Assembly (NCBI GenBank): GCA_012515365.1
Contig: JAAYYM010000533.1
Span: forward strand, 1 to 11,198
DNA: 11,198 bases
Source: Clostridia bacterium
Lineage (GTDB): Bacteria; Bacillota_A; Clostridia; Lachnospirales; Lachnospiraceae
Direction: 5' to 3'
The position numbers and the translations under genes are program-made. Positions 5,347 to 11,198 of this stretch are shown here, in pieces. A model generated the notes under the pieces. It searched no databases. It was not told where the DNA came from and saw only the letters and a list, made by a program, of their open reading frames with translations. Every line of letters begins with the position of its first letter. Within the stretch, counting starts at the first letter, position 1.

Positions 5347-6369
5347 ATGAAGGAAATATTAGCTATTATTCCCGCGAGGAGCGGGTCGAAAAGTGTAAAG
5401 GATAAAAATATCAGGCTGATTGATGGAAAACCGATGCTGGCGTATTCGATTATGCATGCTAAGGAATCAAACTATATCACGCGGATCATTGTCAGTACGG
5501 ATAGTGAGCAGTATGGAGAGATCGCTAAAGAGTATGGGGCTGAGGTTCCGTTTATGCGCCCTGCTGAGTACGCGACAGATACAGCTACCGACTATGATGT
5601 GTTTTCACATGCCCTAAATTTCCTAAAAGAAAAAGAAGGGTATGTTCCGGAACTTGTCGTGCAGCTAAGACCGACTTATCCGATCAGAAATCCAAAAGAT
5701 ATAGATGCGATGGTTGAAAAGATGCTTGCAGATCCTTCTATTGATTCTATGAGATGCATTGCTCCGGCAACAGAAATCGCTTATAAAATGTGGCATTTAT
5801 CTGAAGATGGTACGATCAGTCCGATCATGAAGGACATCGAAGAGTGTTATAATATGCCACGGCAGCAGCTGCCGAAAGTCTATTATCAGAATGCATGCAT
5901 CGATGTGATCAGGACAAATGTGATCACGCAACAGCATTCCATGTCGGGACGCAAAATCTGTGGCTATCAGATGACAGAGAATTTTGATATTGATACAGAG
6001 GCTGAATTTAAACGTGCCGAAGAGTATTTGAAAATAAAAAATGGAAATAAGAGATTTGTGTTTGACATAGACGGAGTGATCGCGGGTTTTCGTGCAGGGC
6101 TTGACTACGCGATGGCACCACCACAAACGGATATGATCAATGTGATTAATCATTTATATGATCTAGGAAATGAAATTGTTCTGTTTACGGCAAGGGGATA
6201 TGTAACAGGCATTGACTGGACCTTTGTTACGAGAAAACAGATGCAGGACTGGGGCGTGAAATACCATGAGCTGATCATGGGAAAACCAAATGCTGATTAT
6301 TATGTGGATGATAAGATGCTGGATATGAATTTTTTGCTTCGTTACTTTGGAGATGAATCAAGAGGATAA
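5347..6369 (+). CDS. NeuA-type CMP-nonulosonate cytidylyltransferase fused to a HAD phosphatase domain
   Basis: A 340-residue two-domain protein. Residues 1-~225 form an acylneuraminate cytidylyltransferase: the CTP-binding motif IIPARSGSKSVKDKN is at residues 7-21, followed by STDSEQYGEIAKEYGAEVPFMRP, QLRPTYPIRNPKDID and the ending NFDIDTEAEFKRAEEYL. It would join CTP to a sialic-acid-like sugar such as pseudaminic or legionaminic acid. Residues ~235-340 form a HAD domain: motif I FDIDGV (D240, D242), motif II FTARG (T281), a lysine in GKP (K313) and acidic motif YYVDDK (D321, D322), so its active site looks complete. It may dephosphorylate the 9-phosphate sugar precursor or a related compound, which is inference. 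AAAGGA lies 8 bases before the ATG. It is first in an operon with Maf (2-bp gap), pointing to flagellin glycosylation. The exact sugar, and hence neuA versus pseF or legF, cannot be decided. Confidence 0.85.
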   Translation: MKEILAIIPARSGSKSVKDKNIRLIDGKPMLAYSIMHAKESNYITRIIVSTDSEQYGEIAKEYGAEVPFMRPAEYATDTATDYDVFSHALNFLKEKEGYVPELVVQLRPTYPIRNPKDIDAMVEKMLADPSIDSMRCIAPATEIAYKMWHLSEDGTISPIMKDIEECYNMPRQQLPKVYYQNACIDVIRTNVITQQHSMSGRKICGYQMTENFDIDTEAEFKRAEEYLKIKNGNKRFVFDIDGVIAGFRAGLDYAMAPPQTDMINVINHLYDLGNEIVLFTARGYVTGIDWTFVTRKQMQDWGVKYHELIMGKPNADYYVDDKMLDMNFLLRYFGDESRG

Positions 6370-6371
6370 AC

Positions 6372-8078
6372 ATGGTTACAAAACAAACATATTTTGATAA
6401 GGCTGATCAGATTGATGACATTCTTCGAATGATTGCCTTTTATAGGAGACAGAACTTTAATCGTGGCGACAGACTGTTTGCCGAATGGATACAGAAGTTT
6501 GCAAATGCAATCGAAGAGATTGTGTCCGAGAGTGATTTTTTCAATAGATTTGGAACGATCGTGGATCAGGAAAGTATCCTTGTGACGTTACAAGGGATTA
6601 TGGATGCGCAGTCACAAAAGGATTATGTGCTATTGGCTGATTTGTTAGAGCTACAGATGCTTCCGTTTTTGTTTGCTTTGCAGGATGCCATCAGACAGCA
6701 GACAGATACGCCCATTACAAGAGACCTTTGGGATGCAAATTTAGCATATGCTAAGGAGCAGCTGCCGGCGCTTGCTAAGGTGATGGAAGAAAAGAGTAAG
6801 GATTCGTTTATCTTTCAAATAGAAGACACCAGTCAGGGTACTGTTACGCTGAAGGCTTCGAGTGAAAATACTACCTTTTATCTGCATAGTAATTATGCGC
6901 CACATGAAGAGGCAATCACACTGATTGATCAGTATTATCAGGAGGAACTCACGCAGTATGTGGTCTATGGATTTGGACTTGGATATCATGTTGTGGAGCT
7001 TGCAAAACGATGCGAAGGAATGGCCGAAATCTATGTATTTGAAAGCAATGCAGCTGTACTTAGAGAGGCATTTCATATTACAGGGATCAAATGGCTGAAT
7101 GAGAATCATGTTCATTTGTTTTATGATCCGAAGCTTGAAGAAATGAGTCGCTACATGGAGCAGTTTCCGGATGGAATCATTTTGCATTATCCGTCTATTC
7201 GTCTGATTAGAAACGAAGCGATTCGTGAAAAAATGATGAATTTATTTATTCAGGACAGTTCGATACGTAATCAGCTTCCAGATATGAATCGTAATTTTAG
7301 GATTAATACAAAAATATGCACACATTATGTGGATGAACTTGAGGAACACTGGAAGGGAAAGAATATTTTTATAGTGGCAGCGGGTCCGTCACTTGATCAA
7401 AATATAGAATTACTCAGAAATTTGCCACCGGATAGTTTGATTGTTGCAGTGGGAACAGCTTATCGGAAGCTGATGCATGAACGACATATCAAGCCTGACT
7501 ATGTCGTATTTCTGGACTGTGCCATGAGAATGATCGCGCAGGTGAGAGGCCTTCACGAGGCGGGCATTCCGTTTTTGGTAGTATCGAGTTCGAGCAGGTC
7601 TGTTACGATGAGCTGTAATGGTGAGAAATATTTGATTTGCCAGAAGGATTATCCAAAGGCAGAGGAATATGCAAGGCAGCATGCGTATAAGCTTTACGAG
7701 ACAGGTGGCTCGGTGAGTACGGTAGCTTTTGATGTGGCATTAAGGCTTGGGGCAAAGAGGATAATCTGCCTGGGATTAGATCTGGCATATTCTCAAAATA
7801 AGATGCATGCTGCAGCAACTGCTAAGGTAGAGATCGATGATACAAAAGGGCTGATCGAGACAGAGGATCTGAATGGCGGTAAAGTATACACGGTTCAGCC
7901 GTTTATCATGTATAAAGAGTGGTTTGAAGAAAGAATACGCAACATGAAGAACGTCAATCAAGAATCGGAGCAACATACAGAGCTGATCAATGCGACTCAG
8001 GGTGGCGTCAGGATTCAGGGGATGGAACATTGCACGTTGGAACGTGCCATAGAACGAATAAGGGAAGCAGAGGAATAG
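6372..8078 (+). CDS. Motility-associated factor (Maf) glycosyltransferase, DUF115/MptE-like
   Basis: A 568-residue protein of the Maf family, which transfers nonulosonic acids from CMP-sugars to serine or threonine of flagellin in the cytoplasm before export. The core domain is recognised from KNIFIVAAGPSLDQNIELLR (AAGPSL at residues 336-341), then AVGTAYRKL, the IKPDYVVFLD strand, YETGGSVSTVAFDVALRLGAKRIICLGLDLAY and a NATQGGVRIQGM segment near the end. The N-terminal ~330 residues are family-typical, including YVVYGFGLGYHVVELAKR, a nucleotide-binding-like loop. AGAGGA precedes ATG 6372 by 5 bases, and the previous stop is 2 bp away. Placement directly after a cytidylyltransferase fits a donor-acceptor pair. 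The flagellin acceptor gene is not in this window. The acceptor is inferred from the family and the neighbouring FliD-like gene. Confidence 0.85.
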   Translation: MVTKQTYFDKADQIDDILRMIAFYRRQNFNRGDRLFAEWIQKFANAIEEIVSESDFFNRFGTIVDQESILVTLQGIMDAQSQKDYVLLADLLELQMLPFLFALQDAIRQQTDTPITRDLWDANLAYAKEQLPALAKVMEEKSKDSFIFQIEDTSQGTVTLKASSENTTFYLHSNYAPHEEAITLIDQYYQEELTQYVVYGFGLGYHVVELAKRCEGMAEIYVFESNAAVLREAFHITGIKWLNENHVHLFYDPKLEEMSRYMEQFPDGIILHYPSIRLIRNEAIREKMMNLFIQDSSIRNQLPDMNRNFRINTKICTHYVDELEEHWKGKNIFIVAAGPSLDQNIELLRNLPPDSLIVAVGTAYRKLMHERHIKPDYVVFLDCAMRMIAQVRGLHEAGIPFLVVSSSSRSVTMSCNGEKYLICQKDYPKAEEYARQHAYKLYETGGSVSTVAFDVALRLGAKRIICLGLDLAYSQNKMHAAATAKVEIDDTKGLIETEDLNGGKVYTVQPFIMYKEWFEERIRNMKNVNQESEQHTELINATQGGVRIQGMEHCTLERAIERIREAEE

Positions 8079-8082
8079 AATT

Positions 8083-9204
8083 GTGAAAAAGTACGATTAT
8101 TTAATAGTAGGAGCAGGATTATTTGGCGCTGTATTTGCGCATGAGGCGGTGAAGGCAGGAAAAAAAGTTCTAGTGATTGACCGCAGAGCTCATATCGGTG
8201 GCAATGTATATACGCAGGAGATTGAAGGGATTCAGGTTCATCGCTACGGAGCCCATATTTTCCATACGAGCAATAAAAGGATTTGGGATTATGTAAACTC
8301 ATTTGCAGAGTTTAACCGTTATACCAATTCGCCGATTGCCAGATATCGGGACGAGCTGTATAATCTTCCATTTAATATGAATACATTTCATGCATTGTGG
8401 GGAGTTACGACACCGGAAGAAGCAAAAGCCAAGATTGATGAGCAAATCAAGGATGCATTAAGTGAAGCTGCAGGTGAACCGGAAAATCTAGAAGAGCAGG
8501 CAATCCGCCTAATTGGAAAAGATATTTATGAAAAGCTGGTAAAAGGATATACAGAGAAGCAATGGGGCAAGAAAGCAACAGAGCTTCCGGCTTTTATTAT
8601 CAAGCGTCTTCCGGTACGATTTACTTATGATAATAATTATTTTAATGATAAGTATCAGGGGATTCCGGAGGGTGGATATACCGGGATGATCGAAAAAATG
8701 CTGGAAGGATCAGAGATTAAGCTGAATGAGGATTTCTTTCAGAATAGAAAAACTTATGCGGAACTGGCAGATAAGATTGTCTTTACAGGAATGTTGGATG
8801 AATATTTTGACTACTGCTATGGAGAACTTGAATACCGTAGTTTAAAATTTGAAACGCAGACATTGGATCAGTCGAATTATCAAGGAAATGCAGTTGTGAA
8901 TTATACGGAGTATGAGATCCCGTATACAAGAATTATTGAGCACAAGCATTTTGAGTTTGGAACGCAGGAGAAAACAGTTATTACAAAGGAATACCCGGCG
9001 ACTTGGAAAAAGGGTGACGAACCATATTATCCGATGAATGATAAACAAAATAATGAACTGTTTCAGAAATATCTGGAACTGGCCGGTCAGGAGAAACAGG
9101 TGATTTTTGGCGGACGTCTGGGTGAGTATAAGTATTATGATATGCATCAGGTGGTTGAGAAAGCGCTTGAATCTGCCGATAAAGAGTTTAATGCTACTTA
9201 TTAA
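8083..9204 (+). CDS. glf: UDP-galactopyranose mutase
   Basis: A 373-residue flavoenzyme that interconverts UDP-galactopyranose and UDP-galactofuranose, the donor for galactofuranose in surface glycans. The FAD-binding start YLIVGAGLFGAVFAHEAVKA is followed by VIDRRAHIGGN, HRYGAHIFHTSNKRIWDYV, LPFNMNTF, GYTEKQWGKKATELPA, RFTYDNNYFNDKYQGIPEGGYT, the YRSLKFET and VVNYTE region, and FGGRLGEYKYYDMHQVV at the end. All match the bacterial Glf family, and its length is normal. The start is GTG 8083, with AGAGGAA 7 bases upstream overlapping the Maf stop. Its position inside a cytidylyltransferase-Maf operon is unusual, because flagellar glycans are not generally described with galactofuranose. No galactofuranosyltransferase lies in the window. 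The function is well supported; the pathway it feeds is open. Confidence 0.95.
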   Translation: MKKYDYLIVGAGLFGAVFAHEAVKAGKKVLVIDRRAHIGGNVYTQEIEGIQVHRYGAHIFHTSNKRIWDYVNSFAEFNRYTNSPIARYRDELYNLPFNMNTFHALWGVTTPEEAKAKIDEQIKDALSEAAGEPENLEEQAIRLIGKDIYEKLVKGYTEKQWGKKATELPAFIIKRLPVRFTYDNNYFNDKYQGIPEGGYTGMIEKMLEGSEIKLNEDFFQNRKTYAELADKIVFTGMLDEYFDYCYGELEYRSLKFETQTLDQSNYQGNAVVNYTEYEIPYTRIIEHKHFEFGTQEKTVITKEYPATWKKGDEPYYPMNDKQNNELFQKYLELAGQEKQVIFGGRLGEYKYYDMHQVVEKALESADKEFNATY

Positions 9205-9215
9205 TGGGGGAAAGG

Positions 9216-9638
9216 ATGGAACAATCTATGAATCTTGAAAAGAAAGAAACACTAGATGAAACTGTTGCGCATATAAAGGAAATGCAGATCGAGGCATTAC
9301 AGACAGTTCATGAATATCTGATGAAACTGATTCCGAGTATGGAGGAGGTCATTGGTGAATTAACCGGTGAGAAAAAGGATGATACAGAGGAGTATCTTTT
9401 TCAGGTTATAGAAGGTTTGAACTGGGTCATTGAGATATTTAATGGAACTTCAAGTCTGATCAATGAAAAAAGCACTGTCATGGAAAAGGAAAAAATTAAC
9501 CAGGAAGTGCTTCGTTTAAGTGATGCTATGATTTCTAAAAATTATGAACAGGCAGCTACCATACTTGATAGTGGAATTCTGCCTTTCCTGAATGAGTTGA
9601 AACAAATATCAGGGATGTACGTTAACAATAACTATTAA
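9216..9638 (+). CDS. Conserved-looking helical protein of unknown function, last gene of the glycosylation operon
   Basis: A 140-residue acidic, almost entirely helical cytoplasmic protein with no signal peptide, membrane segment or cysteine. I do not recognise the family. Heptad-like stretches (VAHIKEMQIEALQTVHEYL, MEEVIGELTG, EKEKINQEVLRLSDAM, YEQAATILDSGILPFL) suggest a helical bundle, in the size range of small flagellar chaperones such as FliS or FliT, but no signature of either is visible. Start choice is uncertain. ATG 9204 overlaps the glf stop (TAATG) without a ribosome site. ATG 9216 follows GGGGGAAAGG closely. ATG 9228 lies 11 bases after AAAGGA. I used 9216. It overlaps the convergent FliD-like gene by 17 bp. 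Operon position suggests a helper of flagellar glycosylation or of the neighbouring cap protein. Confidence 0.7.
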   Translation: MEQSMNLEKKETLDETVAHIKEMQIEALQTVHEYLMKLIPSMEEVIGELTGEKKDDTEEYLFQVIEGLNWVIEIFNGTSSLINEKSTVMEKEKINQEVLRLSDAMISKNYEQAATILDSGILPFLNELKQISGMYVNNNY

Positions 9639-10923
9639 ATAACATGCCACTGTAGTCGCTTGTAATATACGGACTTGCAAAAGACTTGCCCGGATTTTTA
9701 TAAGCGACAATTGTTTTTTCAGCATAATGCATCGGATCCAAGGAAACCTGATTGGATTTTGACAGGATGGCTCCGGAAAAATCTTTGATAGAATGAAACC
9801 TTTCTAATGCATCTTCTTCAGATGCAGTCTGCTGTAACAGATTTTTGTCTAATACGATCTTACCATCTTCTTGTACGGTCAGACCGATAGAATCTAACTC
9901 ATTTTTATAGGAAAGAGAAATGTTTCCCATTTCGTGAAGCAGGCGCTTTGTGTTCGGCTGCGCATCAATATATGTATTTGCTTTTTGCAGAAATGTGTTA
10001 TATCCCTGAATCAGATGACTGATGTTTTCGGTAAAGGATTCTACATCTGTTTTCAAACCTACGGTAGTAGCATTGCCCTCTTCACTGATTCCGTTTAGTG
10101 AGATCTCGAGAGTTTTATCTATTGTAAAGTGATTAGAGGATGTGGAGCGTTCCTCTCCATTTAAAATAAATCTTGCATTATGTGGTGCCTGAGTCATTTC
10201 TCCGATGCCGAAGTAATCAACTACACCACTTGTCTTACTGGTATTGAGATCTGAAATTCGGAATAAAGAATCGGACTCCGCGTTACCGGTATCATCAGAA
10301 GTCATGATCATGGCAGTGTTGCCCTGCTCGTCTTCAATAATGTCAGAAGAAAGTCCAATATCGGCTTTGTTGATCAGGCGTGATAGTTTTTCCTGAAGCA
10401 TCCGGTTCGTTTCGTTTGGATTGATATTAAACTGAAACTCGTAATCCAGATCACGGGAATGAATGTCAAAGGAATAGGTTCCGGGTGCCAATGAAACCTC
10501 GTCATTTGGTAGATAAGTTCCTTCATTAATTTGATTTGCAGCAAGTGAACGGACTTCGATTTTTAGCTCAGGAAAGTCATCATCAGTTGTATGCTTTCCT
10601 ATATAAGATGCAGTAACAACATGTTCATTATCAGATGACAGTGCTTTTTTATTTAGTAAGTCAGAACCAGAGCCTGTAGATAAAGAAGAAATCACATTTT
10701 TAAGCTCTCTGGCGTTTTCTTTCATGCCAACAGCAAACTCGCCAATATTGTTTTGATTTTTGAATAAGAAGAGAGGAGAATCCTTGCTCATTTTGACAAT
10801 CGAATTATATACGCTGCGGAGTTCGCTCTTCTTATGAGTATCATAAGGAGAAGAAGTGCCTCGGGGCGCATATGTTGTCATATAGTGATTATATACGGTA
10901 TTCAGCATATCGATACCAGCCAT
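9622..10923 (-). CDS. FliD-like flagellar hook-associated (filament cap) protein
   Basis: A 433-residue protein resembling the C-terminal half of FliD, which caps the growing flagellar filament. The supporting part is residues ~300-430: ESFTENISHLIQGYNTFLQK, then DSIGLTVQEDGKIVLDKNLL, the FliD pattern of an L-x-x-x-GI-x-x-x-x-DG-x-L motif, and KDFSGAILSKSN. The central region is beta-rich, as in filament-cap domains, with a FFINPNET-like FNINPNETNRMLQEKLSRLIN segment. The N-terminus lacks the usual FliD GLGSGLD start. Instead it has SVYNSIVKMSKDSPLFLF and a short helix, so this may be a diverged paralogue rather than the main cap. GGAGGGG before ATG 10923 is an excellent ribosome site. An upstream ATG at 10965 would add 14 basic residues without support. 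No signal peptide is seen, which fits type III flagellar export. It converges on the glycosylation operon with no terminator visible between them. Confidence 0.7.
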   Translation of the reverse strand: MAGIDMLNTVYNHYMTTYAPRGTSSPYDTHKKSELRSVYNSIVKMSKDSPLFLFKNQNNIGEFAVGMKENARELKNVISSLSTGSGSDLLNKKALSSDNEHVVTASYIGKHTTDDDFPELKIEVRSLAANQINEGTYLPNDEVSLAPGTYSFDIHSRDLDYEFQFNINPNETNRMLQEKLSRLINKADIGLSSDIIEDEQGNTAMIMTSDDTGNAESDSLFRISDLNTSKTSGVVDYFGIGEMTQAPHNARFILNGEERSTSSNHFTIDKTLEISLNGISEEGNATTVGLKTDVESFTENISHLIQGYNTFLQKANTYIDAQPNTKRLLHEMGNISLSYKNELDSIGLTVQEDGKIVLDKNLLQQTASEEDALERFHSIKDFSGAILSKSNQVSLDPMHYAEKTIVAYKNPGKSFASPYITSDYSGMLFNSYC

Positions 10924-10939
10924 AAATGCCCCTCCTTTC

Positions 10940-11062
10940 TTCCTTGAAATCCGCATGTTCAACAAAATCAGTTTCGTTGATCAGAGTATTCTGATGCGAG
11001 TGGGCATAAAAACCTACTTTCTTATCTTTATAATAACGCAAACAAATAATAATTTCAAGGAA
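10940..11062 (-). promoter_or_regulatory. Inverted-repeat-rich leader of the FliD-like gene
   Basis: An 11-bp perfect inverted repeat (TTCCTTGAAAT at 10940-10950, ATTTCAAGGAA at 11052-11062) places one arm over the -35 and the other just before the ribosome site. Between them, ATCAGA-GTAT-TCTGAT (10980-10995) is a perfect 6-bp-arm hairpin in the untranslated leader. These could be operators or RNA structure; no known family is recognised. Confidence 0.4.
11030..11058 (-). promoter_or_regulatory. Sigma-A-type promoter of the FliD-like gene
   Basis: On the minus strand, TTGAAA (11058-11053) and TATTAT (11035-11030) are spaced by exactly 17 bp. Start would be near 11023, leaving a leader of about 100 bases. 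The hexamers are housekeeping-type. No sigma-28 promoter was found, which is notable for a late flagellar gene. Confidence 0.65.
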
Positions 11063-11198
11063 AAAAGTGACAAAGATAGCGTAAATTTACTGTAGGAATT
11101 AAATAGATAGAGTACACCTAGATTTGCTTTAGAATTGAATCTTACTCCATCATTATATTCCATTTCTGTTCTTTTACAAACCCCAAATATGATTTTTA
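11063..11198. other. Non-coding AT-rich window edge
   Basis: No open frame, RNA gene or clear promoter is seen in this stretch upstream of the FliD-like gene. The window ends before the next gene. Confidence 0.4.

Noticed and set aside
5797..6153. 118-codon minus-strand frame inside the cytidylyltransferase-HAD gene
   Set aside because: It spans two recognised domains on the opposite strand and has no supporting signal.
6741..7187. Long open frame on the minus strand inside the Maf gene
   Set aside because: It lies opposite a well-recognised gene, has no ribosome site or family motif, and is rich in atypical residues; treated as an antisense shadow.
10924..10965. Upstream extension of the FliD-like protein to ATG 10965
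   Set aside because: The added 14 residues are encoded over the ribosome site GGAGGGG of the better start at 10923, and no ribosome site precedes 10965.

Overview
The window looks like chromosome from a motile, anaerobic, low-to-middle GC Firmicute. A Lachnospiraceae-type clostridium is my best guess. This rests on strong purine-rich ribosome sites, sigma-A-like promoters, a fermentative D-lactate dehydrogenase closely resembling E. coli LdhA, an IS66-type transposase remnant, and a flagellar glycosylation gene set beside a FliD-like gene. The assignment is by family resemblance only.

Left part (1-4092), accessory and patched. A decayed IS66 transposase 3' end on the minus strand, with its terminator, is followed by a two-gene plus-strand unit: an ORF6N-domain/PLD-like protein and an XRE repressor-like protein. 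That unit has its own promoter, and an inverted repeat overlaps the -10. Next come a promoter and a small membrane-protein gene broken by a frameshift. A short chimeric reading frame follows, then an NAD-dependent sugar epimerase, then a flavin-binding pyridoxamine-oxidase-family protein (NimA-like). The first ~75 bp of the latter gene, with its leader, occurs twice. The two copies bracket the epimerase, and the first copy is fused in frame to what looks like the tail of a thiamine-diphosphate enzyme from a sugar cluster. This suggests that an O-antigen-type fragment was captured next to the flavoprotein gene.

Middle (4071-5194). The flavoprotein gene and ldhA converge, overlap by 4 bp at their stops, and share one bidirectional terminator. 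ldhA has its own promoter.

Right part (5256-9638), a plus-strand operon probably devoted to flagellar glycosylation: a NeuA-type cytidylyltransferase fused to a HAD phosphatase domain, a Maf/DUF115 motility-associated glycosyltransferase, UDP-galactopyranose mutase (glf), and an unrecognised helical protein. Spacing is 2-11 bp with no internal promoter seen. The logical flow is activation of a nonulosonic acid to its CMP form and transfer to flagellin by Maf. Glf would add a possible galactofuranose branch. The operon leader contains a striking element: a 19-bp direct repeat flanks a complementary segment, so the middle can pair with either copy. This gives two mutually exclusive hairpins and is the best candidate in the window for an undescribed regulatory device.

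Right end (9622-11198): a minus-strand FliD-like (flagellar cap) gene converges on the operon and overlaps its last gene by 17 bp. It has a good sigma-A promoter and a leader rich in inverted repeats. No rRNA, tRNA, CRISPR array or intact mobile element was seen.
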